This document shows positions 1 to 7,491 of a DNA stretch of 64,000 bases, piece after piece. The stretch lies in NCBI RefSeq assembly GCF_003984625.1, contig NZ_RWKH01000008.1, positions 62,001 to 126,000 of the forward strand, written 5' to 3'. The DNA comes from Variovorax sp. DXTD-1 (GTDB lineage Bacteria; Pseudomonadota; Gammaproteobacteria; Burkholderiales; Burkholderiaceae_C). Every line of letters starts with the position of its first letter. Within the stretch, counting starts at the first letter, position 1. The position numbers and the translations under genes are program-made. The notes under the pieces were generated by a model that had not been told where the DNA came from, did no database searches, and saw only the letters and a program-made list of their open reading frames with translations.

Positions 1-275
1 CGCTCACCGAGCTGTTCGCGCCAGAAATTCACAAGCAGCGGCTGGCCACCTGGCCCGAGCACTATGCGTGGATCGAGCCGGCCGGTCTCGACTATTTCCG
101 CAACCGCGTGAGCCAGGCGCGGCGCGACGTGGAGCAGGGCTTGGCCATCACGCTGGAGCACTTCGACACCCGCGCGCTGCAGGAGCGCGCGCTGGAGGTG
201 CTGCAGTTCAAGCTCGACATCCTGTGGGCGATGAACGACGCCATGGCGACGCGCTACGGCATAGACGGCGCATGA
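1..275 (+). CDS. pqqC: Pyrroloquinoline-quinone synthase PqqC, 3' part
   Basis: This is the C-terminal part (about 90 residues) of the cofactorless oxidase that performs the final ring closure and oxidation in PQQ biosynthesis. The reading frame enters the window at base 3 and ends at TGA 273-275. The visible residues include the helical stretch [18 protein letters not shown] and the tail [16 protein letters not shown], which I recognise as the PqqC C-terminus. The next gene, pqqD, starts 7 bases downstream and pqqE follows, so this is the distal end of a pqqABCDE-type operon. The 5' part lies outside the window. Confidence 0.9.
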   Translation, partial: LTELFAPEIHKQRLATWPEHYAWIEPAGLDYFRNRVSQARRDVEQGLAITLEHFDTRALQERALEVLQFKLDILWAMNDAMATRYGIDGA

Positions 276-282
276 GCGGCAC

Positions 283-579
283 ATGACCGCGAACAAGACC
301 ATGCTCACCGCCGAAAGCAAACCCCGCGTCGGCCCCGGCTTTCGCCTGCAATGGGAACCGGCGCAAGACTGCCACGTGCTACTGTATCCCGAAGGCATGG
401 TGCGGCTCAACGGCAGCGCGGGCGAGATCATGAAGCGCTGCGACGGCGAGCGCAGCGTCGCAGCCATCGTGGCCGACCTGGAGCAGGCCTTCGACACCAC
501 CGGGCTCGAGCCCGAGGTGCGCGGCTTCGTCGAGATGGCGGCGCAGCAGAACTGGCTGCGCTGGGAACCTGCATCATGA
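283..579 (+). CDS. pqqD: PQQ biosynthesis peptide chaperone PqqD
   Basis: A 98-residue protein of the PqqD family, which binds the precursor peptide PqqA and presents it to the radical SAM enzyme PqqE. The sequence has the usual winged-helix-like layout: a strand with HVLLYPEGMVRLN, then GSAGEIMKRCDGERSV and a C-terminal helix. The ATG at 283 lies 7 bases after the pqqC stop. The gene ends in an ATGA overlap with pqqE, which suggests translational coupling. Size and neighbours match the family, so the assignment is secure. Confidence 0.93.
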   Translation: MTANKTMLTAESKPRVGPGFRLQWEPAQDCHVLLYPEGMVRLNGSAGEIMKRCDGERSVAAIVADLEQAFDTTGLEPEVRGFVEMAAQQNWLRWEPAS

Positions 580-1727
580 CGAACGCGGCATCCCGTCCCG
601 GACCGCCGCTCTGGCTGCTGGCCGAGCTGACCTACCGTTGCCCGCTGCATTGCGTGTTCTGCTTCAACCCGGTCGACTTTGCGCAGCAGGAGAACGAACT
701 CGGCACGGAGGATTGGCTGCGCGTGCTGCGCGAAGGCCGCGAACTCGGCGCCGTGCAGTGCGGCCTCTCGGGCGGCGAGCCGCTGCTGCGCGACGATCTC
801 GAAATCATCATCGCCGAGGCCGCGCGCCTGGGCTACTACACCAACCTGCTGACGTCTGGCGTCGGCCTCACGGCGCAGCGCGCCGCCGCGCTCAAGGCCG
901 CGGGCCTGGACCACGTGCAGCTGTCGTTCCAGGATTCCACGCGCGAGATGAACGACTTTCTCTCGCACACCAAGACCTTCGAGCTCAAGAACCGGGTGGC
1001 GAAGATCATCAAGGACCAGGGCTGGCCGATGGTGCTGAACGTGGTGATCCACCGCATGAACATCGACCACATCGACCGCATCATCGAGATGGCGCACGAG
1101 ATGGGCGCCGAGTACCTGGAGCTTGCCAATACGCAGTACTACTCGTGGGCCTTCGTCAACCGCGACCAGTTGCTGCCCACGCACGAGCAGCTGCGCCATG
1201 CGGAGGAGGTGACCGATGCCTCGCGCAAGCGGCTTGGCGAGCGCATGCGCATCTTCTTCGTGGCGCCCGACTACCACGAAGGCAAGGCCAAGAAATGCGT
1301 CAACGGCTGGGGCAGCATGTTTCTTACCGTGGCGCCGGATGGCACCGCGCTGCCTTGCCACACCGCCAAGATGCTGCCGGGCCTGGAGTTTCCGAACGTG
1401 AAGGCGCAGGGCCTGCGCGACATCTGGTTCGACTCCGAAGGCTTCAACCGCTACCGCGGCACCGGCTGGATGAAGGAGCCCTGTGCAAGCTGCGACCAGC
1501 GCGAGCAGGACCTGGGCGGCTGCCGCTGCCAGGCCTACCTGCTGGCGCAGGATGCGGCCGCGGCCGACCCGGTGTGCGCGAAGAGCCCGGACCACCCCCG
1601 CGTGGTCGAGGCGGTGGAGCGTGCGGCCGCGCGCGACCCTTCCGCGCCGGTCGAGCATCCGCTGGTGTTTCGCGATCCGGCCAATTCGCGCCGGCTTTCC
1701 ACCGCACTCGTCACGCCGGAGGCGTGA
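576..1727 (+). CDS. pqqE: PqqA peptide cyclase PqqE (radical SAM)
   Basis: A 383-residue radical SAM enzyme that forms the Glu-Tyr carbon-carbon crosslink in PqqA, the first step of PQQ synthesis. The CX3CX2C motif that binds the SAM iron-sulfur cluster is at residues 22-29 (C22, C26, C29). A C-terminal SPASM region carries further cysteines (CVNGWG, LPCHTA, CASCDQ, GCRCQ, PVCAKS) for auxiliary clusters. The start is ATG 576, which overlaps the pqqD stop as ATGA; the frame stays open further upstream but that part is out of phase with pqqD. PqqE is expected in the cytoplasm acting with PqqD. Confidence 0.95.
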   Translation: MTNAASRPGPPLWLLAELTYRCPLHCVFCFNPVDFAQQENELGTEDWLRVLREGRELGAVQCGLSGGEPLLRDDLEIIIAEAARLGYYTNLLTSGVGLTAQRAAALKAAGLDHVQLSFQDSTREMNDFLSHTKTFELKNRVAKIIKDQGWPMVLNVVIHRMNIDHIDRIIEMAHEMGAEYLELANTQYYSWAFVNRDQLLPTHEQLRHAEEVTDASRKRLGERMRIFFVAPDYHEGKAKKCVNGWGSMFLTVAPDGTALPCHTAKMLPGLEFPNVKAQGLRDIWFDSEGFNRYRGTGWMKEPCASCDQREQDLGGCRCQAYLLAQDAAAADPVCAKSPDHPRVVEAVERAAARDPSAPVEHPLVFRDPANSRRLSTALVTPEA

Positions 1728-1918
1728 GGCCGCGCGGCCAAAACGCTCGGCTGCTTTCTTGTTTCGCGCGCATGCGCCGCAGCCGGCGTTTTGAAGAACT
1801 GCTGTAGCGCCTGTGCCTTGCCAAGGCCGGCATGAATGCGCTCCCGGGTCGCCTCTTCGAGCTGCGCACCGCCGCCTGAGACGATCAGGATCGAGCTGGC
1901 GGCGCTATAGGGCGGCTG
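1728..1918. other. Gap with a possible minus-strand coding remnant
   Basis: This 191-bp gap lies between pqqE and the truncated tannase gene. No complete gene starts here. On the minus strand, in the same frame as the tannase gene and directly after its TAG, the frame stays open for more than 50 codons and reads like coding sequence (SSILIVSGGGAQLEEATRE, then GLGKAQALQQFFKT). I do not recognise it, and it does not resemble the normal tannase C-terminus. It may be the remnant of another gene left after a deletion. Confidence 0.35.
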
Positions 1919-3424
1919 CTATCGGAAGCGCGCAAAGCCCGACGCATCGTCGCCATTGGCCGCGTGCAGCTGCTCGTACCAGCGGGTGGTGTCGTCCGAC
2001 GAGAACACCGCATCGCTGGTGCCGTGATAGACCATGAGCTTGCCGCCGCGATCGCGCAGCGCCGACAGGTTGGCCGGGTTCGGCGGCGTCATGAACGACA
2101 TCGCCGATTCGGTGTAGACCGCATTGCTCGCGAAGATGGTCGGCGCATCGGCGTCCATGCTGAACCCGAGCGCGAAATCGATACCGAAGGGGCGGCTCGG
2201 CGCCAGTGGCGGCGTGCTGAACACGAAGCCGACCGCGGCGGTGTCGAGGTTCTGCGAGTTGGAGAACTCCCATTGGCGCCAGTCGGCCCCCTTGATGCCG
2301 GCGTCGAACGGAAAGCTGCTGTAGAGCGCGGTGCCCGCGCTGTTTCGCGCGCCGGCAAAGATGTTGCCGAGCACGTCCTTCTGCGTGGCCGTGAGGCAGC
2401 TGCCGTTGCGCGTGCCGCTGCAGGTGGGCACGTCCCTGGCAAGGTCGAAGGCCTGCGTGCACGCCTGCACATCCGCAACGATGCCGTCGGCCGCGCCGTC
2501 CAGCGCGTCGCAGCGCCCAAGCACCGCGTCGGCCACGGTGCTCATTTCCGCGGGCGTGAATGCGGTCTGCAGGTCCGGCTTGCCGGCCGGTGTGTTGGCG
2601 GTGGTGACCCGGGCGTATTGCTGCACGCCGTAAAGCTGGGCCACCGCAGCCTTCGGCAGGTTGAAGCCGGGGTTGCCGGCCAGGATGCCGTCGTACTGGC
2701 CGGCAAACCTTGCCGCGGCCACCATCGCATGGTGGCCGCCGTTCGAGCAGCCGCCGAAGTAGGAGCGGTCGGGCTCGCGGCCGTAGGCCTTGGCGATGAG
2801 GTTCTTGGCCATGGGCGTGAGCTGTGCAACGGCGTTGTAGCCGTAGTCGAGCCGCGCCTGCGGGTCGATGCCGAAGGTCGGGTTCTGCGCGCCCGAGTGC
2901 CCCGCGTCGGAACTGATGACCGCGAACCCCATGTGCAGCGCCGTGGTGGTGGGCGCACCGCCGCCCACGCTGCCCGTGGCCCGCGCCACGTTGCCGTCGA
3001 GCCCGCCGTTGGCCTGGTAGAAGAAGCGGCCGTTCCAGTTGAAGGGCAGGCGCATCTCGAAGCCGATGGCGTAGGTCTTGCCGTCGACGCTGCTGGTGCG
3101 CTGGTTCATCTGGCCCTGCACCAGGCAGTGCTCGGGCGCGGGCGTGCTCGCGCCGGCCACGGTGAGCGCACCCGCGGCCACGGTGCTCACGCTGGTGTAC
3201 ACGGTGCTGCCGAACGCCGCCTTGCCGGCGAGATCGGTGCACGACTGAAGCGTGCCCGGGCGCGCTTCCGATGGCGTTGAGCCGCCGGGGGAGGGCGCCG
3301 GCGGAACGAACGGGAAGCCACCCCCGCCGCCCCCGCCACCGCCTCCGCCGCACGCCGCCAGCAGGGACGCCGCGGCAAGAGCCGCCCATGCCGGGCGGTA
3401 CGAAGAGAACACGGATTGAACCAT
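1919..3424 (-). CDS. Tannase/feruloyl esterase family lipoprotein, C-terminally truncated
   Basis: A 501-residue member of the tannase/feruloyl esterase family (alpha/beta hydrolases acting on aromatic esters). It has a lipoprotein signal with lipobox LLAAC (C25) followed by 11 glycines. The nucleophile motif GCSNGG places Ser at 227 with the family's adjacent Cys, and the acid is D471 in YHGTSDAV. The protein stops at GFARFR, just where family members continue into the GMxHC motif with the catalytic His and the disulfide partner Cys. It therefore probably lacks esterase activity. The start ATG has an AGGAG ribosome site six bases upstream. It could count as a pseudogene. Confidence 0.85.
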   Translation of the reverse strand: MVQSVFSSYRPAWAALAAASLLAACGGGGGGGGGGGFPFVPPAPSPGGSTPSEARPGTLQSCTDLAGKAAFGSTVYTSVSTVAAGALTVAGASTPAPEHCLVQGQMNQRTSSVDGKTYAIGFEMRLPFNWNGRFFYQANGGLDGNVARATGSVGGGAPTTTALHMGFAVISSDAGHSGAQNPTFGIDPQARLDYGYNAVAQLTPMAKNLIAKAYGREPDRSYFGGCSNGGHHAMVAAARFAGQYDGILAGNPGFNLPKAAVAQLYGVQQYARVTTANTPAGKPDLQTAFTPAEMSTVADAVLGRCDALDGAADGIVADVQACTQAFDLARDVPTCSGTRNGSCLTATQKDVLGNIFAGARNSAGTALYSSFPFDAGIKGADWRQWEFSNSQNLDTAAVGFVFSTPPLAPSRPFGIDFALGFSMDADAPTIFASNAVYTESAMSFMTPPNPANLSALRDRGGKLMVYHGTSDAVFSSDDTTRWYEQLHAANGDDASGFARFR

Positions 3425-3599
3425 CGCTGTCTCCTTTCGCCGGGGCGGCCCGGCTCATCAATAAAGTTATTTCACGTAATCAATATAGTTTTGATCAATA
3501 ACTAAAAAATAGAGCAAACCCTTGAGGCGAAATCGGTCATGGCAGACTTCAGGACATTCCCAACCTTCCTGGCGGCGTTGCCGCGGCGAAAGAACACCG
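3425..3599. promoter_or_regulatory. AT-rich divergent promoter region
   Basis: This 175-bp spacer separates the minus-strand tannase gene from the plus-strand terC gene. Bases about 3460-3515 are strongly AT-rich (ATAAAGTTATTTC, AATATAGTTTTGATC) in an otherwise GC-rich region, which fits promoters for one or both genes. I looked for the manganese-sensing yybP-ykoY riboswitch that often precedes terC-family genes and saw nothing convincing. Confidence 0.4.
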
Positions 3600-4349
3600 A
3601 TGCTTGAACTCCTGACGGATCCCCAGGTCTGGATTGCCTTTGCCACCTTGACTGCGCTCGAGCTCGTGCTGGGCATCGACAACATCATCTTCATCTCCAT
3701 TCTGGTCGACAAACTTCCGCCCGAAAGGCGCGAGTTCGCACGGCGGGTGGGGCTGTTCATGGCCATGTTCATGCGCATCGGGCTGCTGCTGGTGCTTGCC
3801 TGGATCGTGGGCCTGGTCAATCCCCTTTTCTCGGTGCTGGGCAAGGGCATTTCGGGGCGCGACCTGATCCTGATCCTGGGCGGGCTGTTCCTGATCTGGA
3901 AGAGCACGAGCGAGGTTCACCAGTCGCTCGAGGGCGGGCACGAGCAGAAGTCCAGCGCGGTGAAGGCCACCTTCGCGGCGGTCATCCTGCAGATCATGAT
4001 CATCGACCTGGTGTTCTCGCTCGACTCCATCATCACCGCGGTGGGCATGGTGGACGACGTGCGGGTGATGATCGCCGCGGTGATCGTGTCCGTGCTGCTC
4101 ATGATGCTGTTCGCCAGCCCCATCGGCCGCTTCGTATCGAACCACCCCACCATCAAGATGCTGGCGCTGTCCTTCCTGGTGGTGGTGGGCGTTGTTCTCG
4201 TCGCTGAAGGTTTCGGGCACCACGTGCCCAAGGGCTACGTGTACTTCGCAATGGCTTTCTCGCTGGCCGTGGAAATGCTCAACATCAGGCTGCGCAAGAA
4301 GTCGGAGAAGGCGGTGGAGCTGCGTCCACCGCACATGCCCGGCGACTGA
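3600..4349 (+). CDS. TerC family integral membrane protein
   Basis: A 249-residue inner-membrane protein of the TerC/Alx/YkoY family, linked to metal (manganese, calcium) export at the membrane. It shows about seven hydrophobic segments. Two related acidic motifs mark the family's internal repeat: ELVLGIDNIIFISI near residue 20 and IDLVFSLDSIITAVGM near residue 135. The start is ATG 3600, with a purine-rich GGCGAAAGA upstream; the open frame extends further 5' but with no plausible start. It stands alone, convergent with the glyoxalase-fold gene. The substrate cannot be told from sequence. Confidence 0.88.
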   Translation: MLELLTDPQVWIAFATLTALELVLGIDNIIFISILVDKLPPERREFARRVGLFMAMFMRIGLLLVLAWIVGLVNPLFSVLGKGISGRDLILILGGLFLIWKSTSEVHQSLEGGHEQKSSAVKATFAAVILQIMIIDLVFSLDSIITAVGMVDDVRVMIAAVIVSVLLMMLFASPIGRFVSNHPTIKMLALSFLVVVGVVLVAEGFGHHVPKGYVYFAMAFSLAVEMLNIRLRKKSEKAVELRPPHMPGD

Positions 4350-4367
4350 GGCGCAAGCGCCCAAGGC

Positions 4368-4799
4368 CTAGGCTGTTCCCGCTTCGGGCAGCAGCTGGGG
4401 GTTGTAGACGGCCTCCCACAGGTGGCCGTCGGGGTCGGTGAAATAGCCCGCGTAGCCGCCATAGAAAGTGTCGGCCGCGGCTTTCACCACGGTGGCGCCG
4501 GCCTTTGCGGCCTGCTGCATCACTGCATCGACTTCGGCCTTGGACAAGACGTTGTGCCCAAGGGTGAATTCAAGCGGCCCGCCCACCCGCAGCGGCAGGC
4601 CCGTATCGGCCGCCATGCTCGAGCGCGGCCACAGCGCGAGCCTGAGCCCGTGCTGCAGGTCGAAGAACGCGACGGCGCCGTTCTCGAACTCCGTGCCGAT
4701 GACGCCGTCCGTGGAAAACCCCAGCCCGTCGCGATAGAACGCCACGGCTCTTTCCAGGTCTTCGACGCCCAGGGTGATGACGGTGATTCTTGGCTGCAT
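4368..4799 (-). CDS. VOC (glyoxalase-fold) family protein
   Basis: A 143-residue vicinal-oxygen-chelate protein made of two beta-alpha-beta-beta-beta units: ITVITLGVEDLERAVAFYRDGLGF at the start and GYAGYFTDPDGHLWEAVYNP at the end. Members bind a divalent metal and include glyoxalases, dioxygenases and resistance proteins, so no reaction can be assigned. ATG 4799 is preceded by GAGG six bases away, and only 11 bases separate it from the dodecin stop, so the two are probably co-transcribed. It is the last gene of a five-gene minus-strand run that starts at 10238. Confidence 0.85.
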   Translation of the reverse strand: MQPRITVITLGVEDLERAVAFYRDGLGFSTDGVIGTEFENGAVAFFDLQHGLRLALWPRSSMAADTGLPLRVGGPLEFTLGHNVLSKAEVDAVMQQAAKAGATVVKAAADTFYGGYAGYFTDPDGHLWEAVYNPQLLPEAGTA

Positions 4800-4810
4800 G
4801 GACCGCCTCG

Positions 4811-5017
4811 CTACTCCAGCGTGAAGCCGATCTTCAGCGTGACCTGCCAGTGCGCGATCTTGCCGTCCACCACGTGGCCGCGCGTCTCGGTCACGGTGAG
4901 CCACTGGATGTTGCGCACCGTCTGGTGCGCCTTGGTGATGGCGGTCTGCACCGCTTCCTCGATGCTGACGGGGGACGAGCCGGTGAGCTCCAGCGACTTG
5001 TAAACGTGATTCGACAT
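4811..5017 (-). CDS. Dodecin family flavin-binding protein
   Basis: A 68-residue protein matching dodecin, which forms a hollow dodecamer that stores flavins or related small molecules. The family pattern is clear: [15 protein letters not shown], then [19 protein letters not shown], the flavin-stacking Trp in [11 protein letters not shown], and a final strand [15 protein letters not shown] lies seven bases before ATG 5017. It sits between the Bug gene and the VOC gene on the same strand. Confidence 0.93.
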   Translation of the reverse strand: MSNHVYKSLELTGSSPVSIEEAVQTAITKAHQTVRNIQWLTVTETRGHVVDGKIAHWQVTLKIGFTLE

Positions 5018-5124
5018 GTCTCTGCTCCTGATAGTGGTGGAAACATCGTAGTCACCGCCGGCTGCAAGGGCAAACGAAGGAGTCGTTGTTTCGACATGCG
5101 CGAATCGTCGCTGGAGGCGCGGGC

Positions 5125-6099
5125 CTAGTCCGCGTACACGCCGGCCGCCTTGATGATGGGCGTCCACTTGGCGATTTCATCCGCCACGAACTTCCTGTGG
5201 CCTTCGGGCTCGATGCGTCCGTCGGTGGCGACCACCGCGCCCAGCGCTTCTTCGCGCTTGATGAAGTCCGCATCGCGCAATGCGGCCTTCATGGCCTCGT
5301 TGAGCTTCTTCAGCACCGGTGCCGGCGTGCCCTTGGGGGCATACAGGCCGTGCCAGATGGTGACCTGGAAGTTCTTCAAGCCCGACTCGTCCAGCGTGGG
5401 CAGGTCTTTCAGCAGCGGCGTTGTCAGCCGCTTGGGCGTGGTGACCGCGTAGGCCTTGACCTTCCTGGCTTCGATCTGCGGCGAGGTGTTGGTGGTCTGG
5501 TCGCACAACAGATCGATCTGGCCGCCGATCAAATCCGTAATCGCCGGCGCGGTGCCCTTGTAAGGCACGGGCGTCATGTCGGTCCTGGTGGCGCTCTGGT
5601 AGAGCAGGCCGCACAGGTGCGAGGCCGAGCCCACGCCGGCATTGCCGATGTTGATCTTGCCCTTGTTGGCCGCAATCCAGGCGGTCAGTTCCTTGTAGTT
5701 GCCGGCCTCGATGGCGGGTTTTGAGATGAGCGTCATCGGCACGTCGTTGACGATGCCGAGGTACTCGAAATCGCTCTCGACCTTGAACGGCAGGTTGCGC
5801 ACCAGCGTCGGCACGGTGGCCATTGCAATGTGGTTCAGCAGCAGGGTGTAGCCGTCGGGCTTGGCGCGCACCACCTTGGCCGCACCGATGGAGCTGCCGG
5901 CGCCGGGCACGTTGTCGATGATCACGCTCACACCGCCCAGAGACTTGCGCAGCGCTTCGGCCAGGTCGCGCGCCACGCGATCGGTCGGGCCGCCGGCCGC
6001 AAAGGGCACGACGATGGTCACCGGCTTTCCCGCGGGAAAGTCTTGCGCATGCGCGCCCATCGCCAAGGCCAGCGCCGCAACGGCGAACAGTTTTTTCAT
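5125..6099 (-). CDS. Bug-type tripartite tricarboxylate transporter substrate-binding protein
   Basis: A 324-residue periplasmic binding protein of the Bug (TctC) family, expanded in Burkholderiales and binding organic acids or similar ligands. A signal peptide ([19 protein letters not shown]) precedes the mature start [20 protein letters not shown], which is typical of the family. No tctA or tctB permease gene is nearby, so it is an orphan. ATG 6099 follows GGAG at a six-base spacing. It lies 30 bases after the alpha/beta hydrolase gene, and may bind a product or inducer of the upstream hydrolases (inference). Confidence 0.92.
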   Translation of the reverse strand: MKKLFAVAALALAMGAHAQDFPAGKPVTIVVPFAAGGPTDRVARDLAEALRKSLGGVSVIIDNVPGAGSSIGAAKVVRAKPDGYTLLLNHIAMATVPTLVRNLPFKVESDFEYLGIVNDVPMTLISKPAIEAGNYKELTAWIAANKGKINIGNAGVGSASHLCGLLYQSATRTDMTPVPYKGTAPAITDLIGGQIDLLCDQTTNTSPQIEARKVKAYAVTTPKRLTTPLLKDLPTLDESGLKNFQVTIWHGLYAPKGTPAPVLKKLNEAMKAALRDADFIKREEALGAVVATDGRIEPEGHRKFVADEIAKWTPIIKAAGVYAD

Positions 6100-6129
6100 G
6101 GGAGTCTCCGTCAAGTAAAAAAATGGAAA

Positions 6130-7491
6130 TCAGGGGGCTCGCACCGGTACGCGGCTCTCGAGCGTGGGCGGCTGCCAATCGGGCTTGATGTGGCAGCCGT
6201 TCTTGCCGTCTGTGTCGTAGCGCGGCGCCAGCGATGCGCAGCGCTGCGCAAGGCTTTGCGGCGTGGGCTTTTCGCCCTTGTCGATCCAATCGAGCAGGGC
6301 GGCGAAGAGCGCGGGGTATTCCGAATCGCTCAGGTAGCTGTGCTCGCGCTCCGCGCTGAAGCTCTGCACCAGCTGGCCGCCGGTGCCGGCCGCGTCGCGG
6401 ATGCGGCGGTAGGCGCTTTCGAGCTCGACGAAAGCAGTCGGGTCGTCGATGGCATGCAGCGCCAGCGTGGGCAGCGCGGTGCGCCCGGTCGGCTGGCTGT
6501 CGGCCGCCAGGGCGCCCTTGGCCTGCGGATCGGCGGCGTAGCGCAGCACGCCCGCATTGAGTGCCGCATCGTCGGCCGAGCCCTGGTAAACCACGCCGAT
6601 GTTGCCGAACGGATTGCGGCCGGCCAGGCGCTTTTGCACCAGGTCCTGGAACAGCCAGGTGGCCCAGTTCAGGTGGCCCAGCAGCGAGCGCTCCTCGATC
6701 TTCACGACCGAGAGAATGGTTTTGAGCCGCGCGGCCTGCTCGGGCGTGCGCTGCGCGGCGGGCATGCCGATGCCGGTGCATTCCTTGACGCGCGCGGCCA
6801 GCTCGGCGCGTGTGAGTTTCGAATCAGCGGGCAGGCCCATCCACAGCGGGTATTGCGGCTCATCGGCGCGCGGATGGTTGCGGCACACGTATTGGTAGAC
6901 CACGCGCAAGTCGAGCCGGAAGTCATAGGCGCTGTTGCCGCCGCCGAGCACGCCGCTGGTGAGCAGAAGTCCGTCGTACGGCGACTTTGCATTGCCGACA
7001 GGCGCGTAGAGCTCGGCCGCCTTTGCCGCCACGCCGGCGCCGTAGCTCTGGCCATGCAGCAGCGTGCGCTGGGGCTGGCCGAAGTGGCGCACGAAGATCT
7101 GGCGCAGCCGCTCGGTGTCTTCGGCCGCCATCGTCACGCCGTAGCCGCCGCGGCGGTAGGTGGAGCCGGCCCATGCGTAGCCGGCCTTCACGGTGATGGC
7201 CCAGCGCTTCAGGTCTTCCTGGCTGCGCTCGAGCTTGGGCGGTCCGGTCTCGGGGCCGCCGTGGGCATGCATCACGAGCACGCCGCGGTTCCAGTCTTTG
7301 GGAATCGCGATCCAGTAGAAAGAACCGCTGCCGTCTTCGCCTGTGTAGCAGCGTGCGGCCTCAGGCACGGGTGCGGGGCAGGGCGTTGATGCAGGTGCCT
7401 GCTTGGATGCGGGCGAGGCCGCTTGCGCGGAGAGCGGCAGCGCGGTGCCCAGCAGCGCGAAAGCGGCCAGCGTGGAAAGTTGTTTTTTCAA
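6130..7491 (-). CDS. Secreted alpha/beta hydrolase
   Basis: A 453-residue secreted hydrolase. A signal peptide ends near ALPLSAQA. The nucleophile motif is GQSYGA in LLHGQSYGAGVAAKAAE, the probable acid lies in ALHAIDDPTAFVE, and the probable catalytic His in AEREHSYLSDSE. HAHGGPETGPP near residue 85 would be the oxyanion region. The start appears to be TTG 7491, with GGAG seven bases upstream; its first bases overlap the stop of the upstream tannase-like gene as TTGA, so the two are likely translationally coupled. The substrate is unknown; an ester is a reasonable inference from the partner gene. Confidence 0.8.
   Translation of the reverse strand: MKKQLSTLAAFALLGTALPLSAQAASPASKQAPASTPCPAPVPEAARCYTGEDGSGSFYWIAIPKDWNRGVLVMHAHGGPETGPPKLERSQEDLKRWAITVKAGYAWAGSTYRRGGYGVTMAAEDTERLRQIFVRHFGQPQRTLLHGQSYGAGVAAKAAELYAPVGNAKSPYDGLLLTSGVLGGGNSAYDFRLDLRVVYQYVCRNHPRADEPQYPLWMGLPADSKLTRAELAARVKECTGIGMPAAQRTPEQAARLKTILSVVKIEERSLLGHLNWATWLFQDLVQKRLAGRNPFGNIGVVYQGSADDAALNAGVLRYAADPQAKGALAADSQPTGRTALPTLALHAIDDPTAFVELESAYRRIRDAAGTGGQLVQSFSAEREHSYLSDSEYPALFAALLDWIDKGEKPTPQSLAQRCASLAPRYDTDGKNGCHIKPDWQPPTLESRVPVRAP

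Noticed and set aside
1964..3280. Very long antisense frames over real genes (also at 5830-7389, 7353-9503, 39864-41813, 54536-57145)
   Set aside because: They mirror well-supported genes, and their products show the His, Arg, Gly and Ala bias typical of antisense GC-rich frames.
1905..3461. Long open frame on the minus strand overlapping the tannase gene in another frame
   Set aside because: Its product is Arg- and Gly-rich and lacks any domain; it is a by-product of high GC. It also does not restore the missing GMxHC motif, so a simple frameshift does not explain the truncation.
3425..3599. Possible yybP-ykoY manganese riboswitch before terC
   Set aside because: I looked for its conserved stems and GGGGAGUA-type core and did not find them.
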